A DNA stretch of 64,000 nucleotides from Bagarius yarrelli (lineage: Eukaryota > Chordata > Actinopteri > Siluriformes > Sisoridae). Shown in pieces: positions 47,844-60,239 of the stretch. Where the stretch lies: contig VCAZ01000106.1 in NCBI GenBank assembly GCA_005784505.1, positions 856,055 through 920,054 of the forward strand. Reading direction: 5' to 3'. Numbering within the stretch: position 1 is the stretch's first letter; each line of letters starts with the position of its first letter. The position numbers and the translations under genes were made by a program. The notes under the pieces are model-generated. The model did not search any database, was not told the origin of the DNA, and saw only the letters and a list, made by a program, of their open reading frames with translations.

Positions 47844-49896
47844 GAGGATAATAATCCTGCTGTTTGTGTGTGAGCTAAATTTACTTCTAAATCCTGTCCA
47901 CAAGGGGGTGCTGTTGTACAATTCAGTCCTTTTAAACTTTGTCATTTTGTAATTAAGTTCATTAATTTTGCTGAATGTTCTTGTAATCATCATGCTGCTG
48001 ACACTGTAGACTCCTATAATTTTTTTTTTATTAATATTAAACGATGGAAAATTGAAGTTCAAAAGAAAAGTTTGCAATTCTGGAATCGCAACAATCCAAG
48101 ACCAAAATGCCTTTTTTTTTTTTTTTTTTTTGTGTAAGCTACAAACTTGGATGATTTTGTACTTTTTAAGGCTTTAAAACACTCTTAGCAAAATTTTTTT
48201 TTTTTTAAATTTGTAAGCTACAAACTTTAAAACTTGGATGATTTTGTACTTTTTAAGGCTTTAAAACACTCTTAGCAAAATTTATTTACAGTTTAAAAAC
48301 AACCTAAGTTCAAAATCCTCTATCACGCTACTGTCGACTGATCTTATTCTACTGAATCATGTCACCCACTTCCTCCTGAGCGGTCCTTAAAGGATCCTGC
48401 AGAATGTGTCACAATAAGGCAAGATCATTCTTAAGTTCAGAAGAAAATGGGTCTAAATAAGGAACAGCTCCTCCTTCAGCTCATTTGACATACAAACTGG
48501 AGGAGTTTAAGCAGAAAGGGCGGAACAGGCTCGAGAAGCTGTAAGTCCACAAGAATTTGCATTGTGGCCATGCTGGAGGAAACGTGTGCATGTGCCTGTC
48601 TAACCCTAGAAGTTACCTGGCATAAACCGTATCTAAAAATCTAACCGGCTTATTAGAATGTATGCTAGCTATGGGCATTTTGTAAATTTGCCAAGAAAAC
48701 CATTAACCGGTGCTTTGTTGAAGAGCAAAAAAATATTTTGAGTTTGATTTGTGTGTAAAACTTTAACATGCGGTGGTTACACACACTCGGAATCTTTGTT
48801 CTACCTTTGAGCTACGTATAGTGAAGATATGCAAAAACATTGAGTGGATGACTTCTGTCAGAGTTTTGGGTTTTTTTTTTTTTTTACACGTCATCTGCTA
48901 TGCAGTTAGAAAAATATATGCAAATGTTGGAGTGGGTAAAGTGCTAACAGGGAGAGGTGCCTACAACAAGGAGAAAAAAATGCCACAACCAGATGTTTAT
49001 TCCTTCTGTAGGTTTATATCAGTTAAGATATACTTTATATATTTATTTATATATATATATATATTATACATATATATATATATATACACAGTATATTACT
49101 CTTTTTGTACTTTTGCTAAAAACAAACTGGCAAAAATGAAATATTTAATATCTCAGATTTTTTTTTTCTTTATCTTTAAATCAGCCTTTGTAAATCTTAT
49201 TTACTCCAGATTATCAGGAGTATTTGGTAATTATTGTGCCAAAAAATGGCCACAGATTCTCTGCTCATTTACAGTTACATGTTTTCAAATAAGAAAAATA
49301 AACTTATAAATAATGAATATTGTATAAAAACAATACAATAGGATGTACTGCAATAAACCGGTTTAATTAAATATAATGTACAGCATTTACCTTGGCGATC
49401 AGACGACTCCACTTGCTTAAGCACTTGCTAACACGCATGTCTGACTAGCTAATGAAACAGCGTTCACTGTGGATTATTTATTTTAACGCATAGAGATGTC
49501 GTATGGGTGTTAATTAAATATACTTTTAGTGATAGTGAAGCTGGCTTCTAACCAGAACTCAAAGCAAAAAAAAAAAATCTGCTAAGAGACGGAGTTCAAA
49601 AAACTCGTTAGTTGGGATACTCGTCAAAGGTACCACTGTATTATTCAACATATCCATGGTTTTTTAAAGAAAATATTCAGACATGATCCAATTTGTAATC
49701 TTTAACACTGTTACATATATTTTGTAATTAAAAAACTCTGTTTTATGTAACTAGTTACTCTGGCGGTAACTAACGGAAACTGAGCTTCCAACAGAAGTAA
49801 CATAAGACCTGTGGCGTCCTGCAGCATTCAGGTTACGTCCACACATCCAAATCAAACAGGACTTTTATCACAGGTGAATCCCAAAGTAAGCACAAC
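47844..49896. other. Intergenic space between convergent eif4a2 and b3gnt5
   Basis: A direct repeat of about 65 bp is seen at 48133-48199 and 48211-48282 ('ttggatgattttgtactttt' in each), and a TA-rich microsatellite at 49038-49089. No convincing gene is present. Confidence 0.55.
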
Positions 49897-49902
49897 TTTA
49901 TT
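49897..49902 (-). terminator. Candidate polyadenylation signal of b3gnt5
   Basis: TTTATT on the plus strand is AATAAA on the minus strand, about 1.7 kb after the b3gnt5 stop. It would imply a long 3'UTR, common for this gene type. Confidence 0.4.
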
Positions 49903-51607
49903 GTTCAACTGTAGACACACAGAGTCACATGCTCTCAAACGGAAATCACATCCTTCTAAACTTGATACCATGTGACCACAAGGTTGTAGATGGGGGGATT
50001 ATGGTGAAACAAACCCTTGGATAAGGTGCTGGACAATCACAGAACACACACTTAAACACTGTTATATTTATAGATTCCAACCAGACTACAATATGTAGCA
50101 TTGGGACTAAGAAATGGACCAGAAGGAAAGCAGAGGAGAGAAAAAACACACACCAAATACACACCATATACACATACAAGCTGCGGATTAGAATCAAAGC
50201 CCCATTTCAGAATGCGGAGTGAGGCGAATGTGCTCATCCCAATGTTTTTGTTTCTATAGAAATCAGTAATCATATGCAGCCGTGTGGGGCAATCTTATAA
50301 CACCACATGCACCTTTTTTCCTAATTATTTAGCAGAAAATCTTTTTTCTTATTGCAGTCTTATTAAGTTAGCAAAGAAAAAAGATTTCAAAACAGGTTAG
50401 AAGCCTTAACTGGTTAAGGAAGCATAGTTTGCAGAAATTTTGGAAACAAGGGGTCGAAACGCCACTTACGTTCCAAATAGAAAGTCTAAAGAATGTTTTT
50501 TTGGGGTTTTTTTGTCTTTTTAGCTAAAAAAATCTAAATTAAAAATTTCAGGTTTGAGATCATGGTTTAAAATCTGTTCATTTTTTCTACTAAAAGGGTT
50601 GTGATGTGAAGTTGTAAATTAAACCACCGAACAACAACTTTGATATAAAAGTTTCTCACAGCAGGTCATTGGTAGGGCAAGTGTAACAGTCCAGTACTCG
50701 AGAAGATAATTTAATTTATACCAGATGAACAGAAATATGGAACAGCTGGAAAGGCTGTGTGAGGCTTAAAAAATGAAACGTCAGCAAATTTAAAATGACC
50801 ACCTCCTAAAATCAATTCATACAAAAACCTTCAGATAAATAACTTAAAAGGCGCGTCCTGTTCTTATGCTTACTGCTAGCGTAGTGGCTGCATGGAACAA
50901 CTAAACAATGACGAGAAAAGACTTTTACCAACAGCTGCAACAGAAGATTTGGCAACGTGGTGCTGTTAATTAAATCCAGGGAGATTTTTTTGCACCAATA
51001 TGTGGAATGAAGCCCATTGAAGCTAAAGTTTTAAGCAGTCACATAAACTCCGAACTTCAAGTAGAAAAGTGATTTTTGGGAACCAAAGCTTGAAAGATTC
51101 TGACTGGAGTGTAACATACCGGCAATGGTCTATTTTAACACCTCATCAAACCCACGTGTGCTTTCAGATTTGTTGTTATGTTAAGGTGAGTTTCCGTCTT
51201 CTGGAGAGGTTTTTCCAAATGACTCGAGAGCGGCTACAGCGCTAAGTTTTTTCAGCTGCACAAGCGTTAGTGAGGTAGGATTCTAATGCCGGGGGTTTAG
51301 TCTGTGTTCCGGTTTATTCCATAGATCTTCAGCAACTAAAGCAGCGACTATAGTTGTTGTTTTGTTTTTTTTACCACAATCATAACCTCAATACCGTGTC
51401 ATTATTAAGTTTGCTTTTTTGCAAATGCTGAAACAGATTCGGGCCTTTCAGTTTTACTGGAGGGAAATCCAAATGTACAAAGTCATTATACACAATAGAA
51501 TATACACAAATATATAAATCCTCCTAGAATACAGGTGTTGGTCCAAAAGGGATGGAAAAAAAAAAAAAGAGGAGTAGGAAGCGAAAGGGATTTCATACCA
51601 ATCGACA

Positions 51608-52744
51608 TCATAAAAAAGCAGCTTTACACGGGTAGGTGAATGAAAAGCTAACCGTACAAAGAAGTCTGATTTTAGCCAGGGTACAGTAGAGTTTTCCAAA
51701 AAATCCCGTGGAAAACCTCTGAACCTCTGGATCTGTTGCAAGTCTCCAGAGTTCATGGAAGTCTTTGACATGTCCGTGAGATGTCATCATTTGATTGTAG
51801 ATGCAGGCGTGGTTAGGAGCCCTACCCTCTCCTGAAAAAAAGGCATGTTCTTGGGGCGAGATCCCCATCGCGTTAGCGCAAATGCCCATGAAGACATCGT
51901 CGATATAAAGGGAGGCATTTAAGGTGAGAGATGCCCGGTAGACTTTCGAAGCCACGTCCTTGGAGACAACATAACCGGCTCCGGGGGTGTAGTCGGGATA
52001 GACGGACCAGGGGTACATCTCATAAGACACGTAGTACTTGCTTTTTTTATTACGATTGGGTGGCGCGCCCCGATGCACCTTGCCAATCCAGAAGTCTTTG
52101 ATGTTGGCCCGGTTTATCCCCTGCAGATAGCGAATCAGGTTGGGCATGTGGACAAAGATGTCATCATCTGCAGACATAATGAAATGGGCATGGTTGCAAT
52201 AGGTGTGTGTCCAGGTAAGCTGGAGGAGGAGCTTGATCGTGAGGTTGTGAAAGGTATCAAAAAAGTCCTGTTGAATTAAATCTTGGTATATTTCATCTTC
52301 CCTAAACAATCGGTGCTGAACCTTTTTCAAATTCAGTGGTTGAGGGTCCATGCCGAGAGCAAACAGCACTCTCACAGTCACACCAAAGTTCTTCTGAATG
52401 TAGGCCTCGTTGCCCCATGTCGAACGAATAGCCTGCCTTCTTTCGTAGTTCTCTGGTGAGCTTTTGACAAACAGCAAGAGCAGCACATCCTCGTTGTCAC
52501 ATTTCCACTGGTGGTTTATGAGGTAACGGTGGTCACTAAATTTCCGTGCTTCTTCGTGACTAATGGTTAGGTTCGTGCTTATAAACTCCAAACTGCTAAG
52601 CAGGCGGGAGGTATAGGACTTGACACGACTGGTTAGATTCTTATCAAGACTTTCCCAGTACACCTTGATCACCGACAACAAAAAACACATCATTATCATC
52701 TGTCGAAGCTGGCATTTTTTGATCCGCCATAGCCATGAAAACAT
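51608..52744 (-). CDS. b3gnt5: Lactosylceramide beta-1,3-N-acetylglucosaminyltransferase (B3GNT5)
   Basis: B3GNT5 adds GlcNAc to lactosylceramide in the Golgi, making the Lc3 core of lacto/neolacto glycolipids. The 378 codons lie in a single exon, as in other vertebrates. 'ccag' just upstream of the ATG suggests an acceptor joining a 5' untranslated exon. It is a type II membrane protein: a short basic cytosolic tail (MFSWLWRIKKCQLRQ), an anchor MIMMCFLLSVIKVYW, then a stem with NLT sequons. The GT31 domain shows RRQAIRSTWGNE, the metal-binding DDD in MSADDDIFVHMPNL, DFWIGKVHRGAPP, YYVSYEMYPWSVYPDY, GAGYVVS and SLYIDDVFMGIC. The C-terminus YPCKAAFL matches the human YPCRAAFI. Teleosts often have two b3gnt5 copies; which one this is was not decided. 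Confidence 0.96.
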   Translation of the reverse strand: MFSWLWRIKKCQLRQMIMMCFLLSVIKVYWESLDKNLTSRVKSYTSRLLSSLEFISTNLTISHEEARKFSDHRYLINHQWKCDNEDVLLLLFVKSSPENYERRQAIRSTWGNEAYIQKNFGVTVRVLFALGMDPQPLNLKKVQHRLFREDEIYQDLIQQDFFDTFHNLTIKLLLQLTWTHTYCNHAHFIMSADDDIFVHMPNLIRYLQGINRANIKDFWIGKVHRGAPPNRNKKSKYYVSYEMYPWSVYPDYTPGAGYVVSKDVASKVYRASLTLNASLYIDDVFMGICANAMGISPQEHAFFSGEGRAPNHACIYNQMMTSHGHVKDFHELWRLATDPEVQRFSTGFFGKLYCTLAKIRLLCTVSFSFTYPCKAAFL

Positions 52745-53204
52745 TCTGGACCCACACGTCCAGGTGAGGGTCCACGAGCAGAGGTGAAACGTGCCTTGGC
52801 TAGGTTTTATGCCGAAACATTTTACCTAATAGAGTTCTTTTATATCGAGTGGAACCATTTTCAGAGACTTCTTGATGTCACACCTGAAACAAATAGAAAT
52901 GTTTTATTAAACAAAGTGGTTTTTTTAAAGATTTACCTTCTAAAACTAGTGTTATTATTTAATTGGTTAAAAATTATAACCATGTAGACAAAGTGCAGAT
53001 AAACAGATTCACAAAGTCATTTTACAGGATCATAAAGCTTGCTACCAGAATTGTATATAACAGGGCAACGGGGCAGGACCAAAAGTGTTTGTCTTCCTAC
53101 ATTAGCAATTAATGCCTAGGTGTAACTACACAATCATAAATATGCAGTAACTGCAGTACTACACAGCTTTCAAATGCTCATATTACATGTTTTATTAGAG
53201 CTTT

Positions 53205-53285
53205 GTATTGGCGAGGGTCTTACAGTACGATACATGGGTCACGATATAATATATCACGGTATATTGCAATACAATACACTTTAAT
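53205..53285. repeat. AT-rich 'gatacatgggtcacgata' repeat
   Basis: Similar to 41095-41190, with shared 'gatacatgggtcacgatat' and 'tattgcaatacaatac' text. It borders the b3gnt5 fragment. Confidence 0.55.
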
Positions 53286-53298
53286 TATTTAATTCGTT

Positions 53299-53530
53299 TA
53301 GGCCTCGTTGCCCCATGTCGAACGAATAGCCTGCCTTCTTTCGAAGTTCTCTGGTGAGCTTTTGACAAACAGCAAAAGCAGCAAATCCTTGTTGTCACAT
53401 TTGCGCTGGTGGTTTATCGGGTAACGGTGGTCACTAAATTTCTGTGCTTCTTCGTGACTAATGGTTTGGTTCGTGCTTATAAACTCCAAAATGCTAAGTA
53501 TAGGACTTGACACAACTGGTTAGATTCTTA
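53299..53530 (-). pseudogene. Partial duplicate of b3gnt5 5' coding region
   Basis: The segment matches 52401-52643 of the functional gene at high identity, less one 11-bp deletion (the 'caggcgggagg' stretch lost after 'gctaag'). It covers the stem and the start of the GT31 domain, from before EFISTN through RRQAIRSTWGNEA. All catalytic residues beyond that are absent. The reading frame stays open, which suggests a young copy. It starts abruptly beside an AT-rich repeat at 53205-53285. Confidence 0.9.
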
Positions 53531-54394
53531 ATAGCTTATAATACAACAAATATGAAGCAGGACTTGCTGTTCTTTCTGTGACAACAGCCATATGTGCCTA
53601 CAGGAGCAAAAGAGGAAGCTGCCTAACACCCGCTGAGGGTTTTATTTAAATATTAACAAAAATGTAAATCAGTTTAAAAATCAGTTTAGACAGATCACCA
53701 AATAAAAAACCCTAGAAAGAAAGAAAGATCCGGTTACATGACCCTATAAAAAAAAATAGGCAACTATTTGTAGCTTATCTTCATTCGTTTGTGACCAAAT
53801 AAATATCTTTACCTAAATATTTTGTTGTCAGTAAAATACACTGGCTAATCAACAGCTTTAGCATATACCATCCAAAAAAATTTGACAATCAATGTAAAAG
53901 CCAACACAGCAAACATGGCAGGTGTTACCGATAATAAAGAGCTTTACGGCTTCGGAGGCAGTGAAAAAAAAGTGCTGAGAGTGTTAAAAACAGAGAAAAG
54001 CTGGAATACAAAGAGCAGCGTCCACCAGGCAGATGGAAAATAAAGAGTCTGAATCATCCTAATGTTCGTCATTTAAAGAGGCACAATGAATCATGCACAG
54101 CTGAACTGAAATGCTTGTGAACGACTGAACGTGTATATTTGTGTAAAACTGTTTAAATGTGAGAATCATTAGCAAGTCATTTTTACATGCGATGTTGTTC
54201 TGTGTAGTTTTTTTTTTTTAAAAAAACGAACTGACAAAAAGTTTTTGTCTCAAAATTTCTGATGTTAAATTGTGTATTCTTGTTACATCAGCTCTTTTAT
54301 TCGCATTTTACTTGCAAAAGTAGTTTAAATAAATCTTATGATAAATAATAAAGCCAATAATTCCTCCACTAATGGTTAAGTTTCTGATTCTATG

Positions 54395-54595
54395 TATGAA
54401 CCAAAATGTGTTGGTCATGGCAAGGTGTCCACATACTTTTGGTTATATCATACATACATACAATTTTAAACCATAAAAAAAAAATTTATTATTAATAAGG
54501 ATCTGACCAATAGGGTTGAAACAAAGCATGACAGCTTATTACCACGTGTAGCATGACGGTGGCAGCATAATGCGTTATTTCATCCATATTTTCTA
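54395..54595. mobile_element. Tc1-like fragments
   Basis: 'aaggtgtccacatacttttg' at about 54421 is a Tc1 terminal text, and 'gtagcatgacggtggcagca' at about 54547 resembles a transposase-coding block. The pieces are short and decayed. Confidence 0.5.
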
Positions 54596-55514
54596 CAGCA
54601 AAACCTAATGTGAGGTGATCACTAGCTATTCATTAGGTTAAATTTACTCCTTTTTGGTTTAAGAAACTTTATTTTCTATCCTAATGCTTCATTATTATAG
54701 ACTCCGAACTTTCCTCTTTGTGTTACCTAACGACGCGGTAGAGATCGTATCAGATGTCCAAACCCATTCATCTCTAGGGTGATAAACACATGGTTGTAAA
54801 CCCTGCAGTCCGTATTAGTGCAATTGCCTGGGTTACCAGGTCAACACACTAAAAGTCTTGGATTTTTCACCATACAGTTGATACCTGACAACAACATGCT
54901 ACAAACCCTGAGCCTAAAACAGATAATAAGAAATCCGATATCCGTTTTAAATGTGACTTTAATCGCTAACGCTGACACATCTTAGATTACCGAGGCATGT
55001 GGCATGTGACTACTAAAGAAACTATTTACTTAAGCACAATTCAAAAATACTGAAAAATAATATGACTCAACTAAGATTTAATAAGTTTTTTGTTTTTTTG
55101 TTTTTTAAAAACCTAAAAGTTACTGCTTACAAAGTTAGTGTACAAAGTGAGTGAAATGTGATTTTAAACCATTCTGGAGTAAAAAGGTTTTAATTCAGGA
55201 CTAATGGGCTGTGGTGCACATGCAGAGAGCTACACTACCTCCCATAGTGGGCAAATTCTGAATTGCTTTGTTTTCGGTCTTAAACAAATAAAATGATCAA
55301 AAAAATCAGCATCGGTCAATTTTTTGTCTAAAGTAAATATATACAGTTGCACAAGAAAGTTCCATATAGTTTTTATTAGCATTCACTGTACTGTACTTAG
55401 CATTATTAATTAAACAATAGAGGTGCGTGTATGCTCAAAAGTTGAATTGTATGGATTTTTAGGCGAAGATTAAAATCTAACGGTTGCTTTTGTAATTGTA
55501 GAAAATAAAGAAGA

Positions 55515-55721
55515 CTAAATAAATTGTTGTGATTTGTATTTATTTGTTTTGTTGTTAATTAATCTGAGAAAAAAAATGCAGCCTATCATCTCTCTGACTG
55601 CACTTCCATCCTGCTGATCTGCATTGTAGATGAGGTCTAACTCAGGGTCTGGTATATGTAGGGCAGGATGTTGTTCCTCCCTAATGATGCCTATATTATC
55701 GAGAACAACACACTGATGCAA
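55515..55721 (-). mobile_element. PIF/Harbinger transposase C-terminal fragment
   Basis: An open minus frame with CVVLDNIGI at the start and DGSAVREMIGCIFF near the end follows the Harbinger C-terminal pattern (VLHNIA ... G.AVR..I...FF). The catalytic DDE part is not present upstream, so this is a remnant. Confidence 0.55.
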
Positions 55722-55994
55722 GGATGGAGGAGATTATATACATCTAATTAACTGTCCAGAAAAACGGTATCGTTTAAATAAAAAACGCATGAGATATAAT
55801 AGAAAAATCCACTTGGGGCCTAAAATAATATACCGATGTTAATGTAACTCCCTGCGAATTTACCTAATCTACAGGATAATCAATAAAAGCTATGTCATTT
55901 CTTCATTTAAGACAATCTATGCCTGATGGAAAAATGTGTAAATCTTTGGTCTTGGCCATGGTGGACAGTTTGGAATCTGATTGATTGATTGTTT

Positions 55995-56430
55995 CTGTGG
56001 AGAGAGAGTCCCCTTTAAGAGAGTGTCCTTTAAGAGAGTGCCCTTTAAGAGAGTGCCCTTTAAGAGAGTGCCCTTTAAGAGAGCGCCCTTTAAGAGAGCG
56101 CCCTTTAAGAGAGTCCCCTTTAAGAGAGTCCCCTTTAAGAGAGTCCCCTTTAAGAGAGTGCCCCCCCTTTAAGAGAGTCCCCTTTAAGAGAGTCCCCTTG
56201 AGAGCCCCTTTAAGAGAGTGCCCTTTAAGAGAGTGCCCTTAAGAAAGTCCCCTTTAAGAGAGTCCCCTTTAAGAGAGTCCCCTTAAGAGAGTCCCCTTTA
56301 AGAGAGTCCCCTTAGGTGTCCCCTTTAAGAAGTCCCTTAAGAGAGTGCCCTTTAGAGAGTCCCTTTAAGATGCCCTTTAAGAGCCCTTTAAGAGTCCCCT
56401 TAAGAAGCCCCTTTAAGAGAGGGCCCTTTA
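55995..56430. repeat. 15-bp minisatellite, unit CCCTTTAAGAGAGTG
   Basis: Roughly 30 head-to-tail copies. The first dozen (to about 56160) are near-exact with G/C changes at the last positions; later units lose bases and drift, showing decay from left to right. The repeat is open in more than one frame but nothing suggests it is coding. Confidence 0.95.
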
Positions 56431-57544
56431 GCCGTTAAGAAAGTGCTCCCAATCTCAGCCCGTTTCCTGTACAAAAGACACCTGGGAGCCAGAAATCTTG
56501 CTGATTATTAGAGGATGAAATATTTATTTTACTCATTAAGATGTAAATTTTTGTGTGACTTTTTTTGAAATGTGTTTTTCTAAATGTATTTGTTGTTATT
56601 CTGTCCCTCACTGTTAGAATAAACCCACCTGACTAGTCAACTTTTTCCGCTCCAATAGCCTTGCCTTGTTTTATTTAGTTTTGGTGGTTACTAGGTTAAC
56701 AATAACACCGCCAACAGCATTTCATTTACATTTAAACGCTTATTTTTTTTGTTGTTGCTTTGCAGAATTTAAAACGCACGATTTGCTTCACACGTTGGGA
56801 GGAAAAAACCAGTCCCTACCCACAGAAACCCAATTACTTAATTATTCTGCTTAGCAGGTGTGTAGTTGTACTGGCTGTTCGTCCAAACATTTACTTTGTT
56901 TCTTGGTTCCTGACATTTGTTTTGTTATTTGTTCGTACCATCACAGCAGTTTGCAAATGTTGCTGTAGTGATATTTTCTGTATAAAGATACTCGTGAAAG
57001 GAGTCCCCAGTGCCAGGGCTTCGGAACCATCACTATGTTTTTAAGAAGGTTCTCAGGACTTTGCTTTTTCCAGTTAATAAATATATTGATGACAACATAG
57101 AGGTTGATAAGGAAACGCTCATTATAGCTGCCATAAAGTAAACGAAAACAAGAGCTAGTTAATGGGTAAACAAGTTTTTCAACAGAAACACGTTTATTAA
57201 CAAAGCAACGGTACCTTATGTCAACTGGAACACCTGACACTATTGGCAACATGGATAAATTAAAAAATATAAAGATTCGTTATTGAGGCTAATAACCTTA
57301 AAACAATTAAAATGGTTAGAGGGTAATAAACTTTCTGACTTTTCTGATTATTTTCTAGTATTTTTAGTGTAATTACTAAATAGTTAATTATTTAAATCAA
57401 TTATTAAATAATTAATTGATACATGATGTCTAGTCAATTTAAGGATTGGTTGTTTTTTTTTTCATTTTTCAACTATTCCCAGTTTAGATCTTTGAAAAAT
57501 TTCCACACCAAATCTTAAGTTTAATTAAATTTTTATAATGGCTG

Positions 57545-58150
57545 AATTTTAGTTTCTGCCTCCACCTGTTCCTATCCTCTCCATCCTCTTTACTTACAGC
57601 CACTGTCTTCATGTCCTCATGTATCACATCCGTATCCCTCCTTCATGGTCTTCCTTTTCACCGTCTGCCTGGCAGCGCCATGTCCAACATCTACTATCCT
57701 ACTAATATTTCCATTATCCCTTCTCTGCACACATCCAAACCTTCTCAATCTGTCCTTTATGACATTGTCCCCAAAATGTCCAATAAGAGCTGTCCATCTG
57801 ATGAGTTTGTTCCTAATCTTGTCCTCACTTCCAAAGAGGATCATCCCAACCATACAACATCACTGTTCTTGTTCACCACCAGTTCTTATGCACTTTTCTC
57901 TTCATTCTTGCTGAGATTTGTCTCTACTGACACGGTTCTCCACCTAGTCCAACCTGCAGTCACTTCTACACCAGTTCACTCGTTGCTCTAGACTGTTGAC
58001 CTCAAATACTTCAACTCCTGTACCTTCTTCACCCTGTAATCTCATCGTTCCTGCTCCCTCCCGTTTATGTATCCTGTCTGGCTACGACAGACTTTTATTC
58101 TTCTTCTTTCCAAAGCAAATCTCCGCCTGATCCCTGCACATCACAAGTTC
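57545..58150 (-). mobile_element. LINE 3' coding fragment
   Basis: The minus strand carries RLRRFGCVQRRDNG and DVGHGAARQTVKRK, close to the 'RLRWFGHVqRRd...GrRxrGRPkxRW' C-terminus of fish LINE reverse transcriptases. It is interrupted by stops beyond 57617 and 57853. Confidence 0.7.
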
Positions 58151-58350
58151 TAGCTTTTTTTGGGATATGAGGTCATACTGTTACTGACGAAGAACCACTT
58201 CCTTTCTTAACATAACTTCCACTATTTATTCCTATACCTTCACTGTACTGTATGACCGATTATAGGATTGAAGACAAATTACAATAGTATTTCAATAAAA
58301 AGTCTTAATATTATTTTTTTAAAAACAAAAACATACATATATTTTGAAAT

Positions 58351-58353
58351 AAT

Positions 58354-58412
<59 letters not shown>

Positions 58413-58432
58413 ATATATATATATCTATATAA
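58351..58432. repeat. (TA)n microsatellite
   Basis: About 80 bp of alternating T and A with one interruption near 58400. Confidence 0.95.
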
Positions 58433-59033
58433 TGTTGCCTTGCATGTGGCTGTAGGAATAAAAACAATTAAAACTTATCCATGTTTAACTTAATACGCTT
58501 TATTTGATATTAATGTGGAATAAATAACATTATATTTAGCTTTCATTTTATTTTAAAATATTCGTTTTAAACAGAAATTATTAGGGTCTAGCTTGAGAAA
58601 ATTAAGCCACATTAGGCAACAGGTTCCTGGGGAAAGTTTTTAAATAACTTAAACCTCTCAGTTGGTGGACTCTTTACACCGAATAAAAATAATATTTAGA
58701 GCTAATAAATCATCCCTATAAAAAAAAAAAAAAAAAAACATGCATTATTGGTCATGGCTATTAAAATATCCGTGATTGTTTTTTTGTTTTTTTACTTCTA
58801 AACTTATACGAGTTGCACTTACCGACTTTTTCTGCGGAGAGTTTTGTAAATGGCTTCAGGTGTGTTCGGTGGTATGTCCCGTTCACACACAAGACGCTAA
58901 AAAAAAAGTTTCGGTTTTACCTCTCATTTACGATGTGGAACAGGACGAGCGGGTTCTAACCACTGCACACCGCCTTAACAGAGTTTGCTTCGGTGGATGT
59001 TAGCATAGCAACCTAAAACTACCTCCAGGGGCG

Positions 59034-59225
<192 letters not shown>

Positions 59226-59551
59226 GAGACAGAGGGTTAGAAGAAGGGAGAGGCAGAAGGATGTTCTGGCAAATGCCTTATTTTAACACTCTTTTCCACC
59301 TAATGTTTTCTGTTTTGGCCAACCAAACGTGGTGTATGTAACAAGTCGTCAGACAGTTTGCATAACGTCCCCCCCACACCCCCTTACACACACACACACA
59401 CACACACACACTAACAGTGAGCACTGTCCCACATCAGTTTCAGCCATGGCCGACATATTCATGCATTAACACTAGCAGGTAGTGAAGCGTTGTTTGGAAG
59501 TGAGTCGACTCCGAGTCGGTTCGAATAGTGAACATATGATACCCGACCTTG

Positions 59552-60115
59552 CTCTCTCTCTCTCTCTCCTTCCTTTTTTTCTTCTTTTTTTTTCTTTCCT
59601 CAATCATTCCCCTCTTCCTCTCTCTCTCTCTCTCTCACACCCACACACACACACACTCTCTCCTCATTCCCTTCCTTTCGTTCTTTCTTTATTTTCCTCC
59701 TCATTCCCCTCTTCCTCTCTCTCCCCTCCTCTCCTCTCCCTTCCTTCCTTTCCCTTTCTTTTCCTTCTTTCTACTCTTCTTCTTTGCTTTCTTTCTTCTT
59801 TCTTTCTTTCCCCTTCCCTTCCCCTTTCTATTCTTCCCCCTTCCTGTTCTTTCCATCTCCTTCCTCTTCCTCTTTCCCATTTTTCTTTTCTCTTTTTTTT
59901 TCTTGTTCTTTCCTGTCTTTCCTATCTCCCTTGCCTCTCCTCTTTTTTTCCTACTTCTCCTAACTGTCTCTCTGGACCTATTTCGTCCACGCTCTCTATC
60001 CCTCTCCTGCTTCTGCCGAAATATATCTCCGTTCGTCTTTGCCTGATTTGCGGCGGCTTTCTTTCTTCTTTTCCTTTTTAACTTTCCTTTTTTTTCTTTC
60101 TTTCTTCCTTTCTGA
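59552..60115. repeat. Long pyrimidine-only tract (CT, CTTT, CCTT mosaic)
   Basis: Over about 560 bp the plus strand is nearly all C and T, broken only by short inserts such as the CA block at 59636-59657 and about 59965-60050. It opens long frames rich in Leu, Ser, Phe and Pro, which are low-complexity artefacts. Confidence 0.9.
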
Positions 60116-60239
60116 CAGAAAATTATTCTGAACTTTATTCCTCCTATACCTCAGCACCTAAATATATAATGGAACATTTCTTAGAGGGAATACAGAACAC
60201 TCCCCAACTTAAAAGAAAAGGACACGAAAGTACTTACTA

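Noticed and set aside
48480..48545. Exon-like piece reading TYKLEEFKQKGRNRLEKL followed by gtaagt
   Set aside because: It looks like coiled coil with a donor, but no acceptor, partner exon or known homologue was found nearby; the frame is short and isolated.
55981..56242. Open frames with PFKRV or LRECP repeats
   Set aside because: The 15-bp minisatellite is a multiple of three, so several frames are open by chance; there is no promoter, splice site or flanking coding sequence.
58776..59003. 75-residue open frame before the GA tract
   Set aside because: No homology recognised, and the region directly abuts simple repeats; no splice or start context.
59482..60081. 199-residue open frame rich in Leu, Ser, Phe and Pro
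   Set aside because: It is a translation of the pyrimidine tract. Several frames are open at once and there is no domain or splice context.
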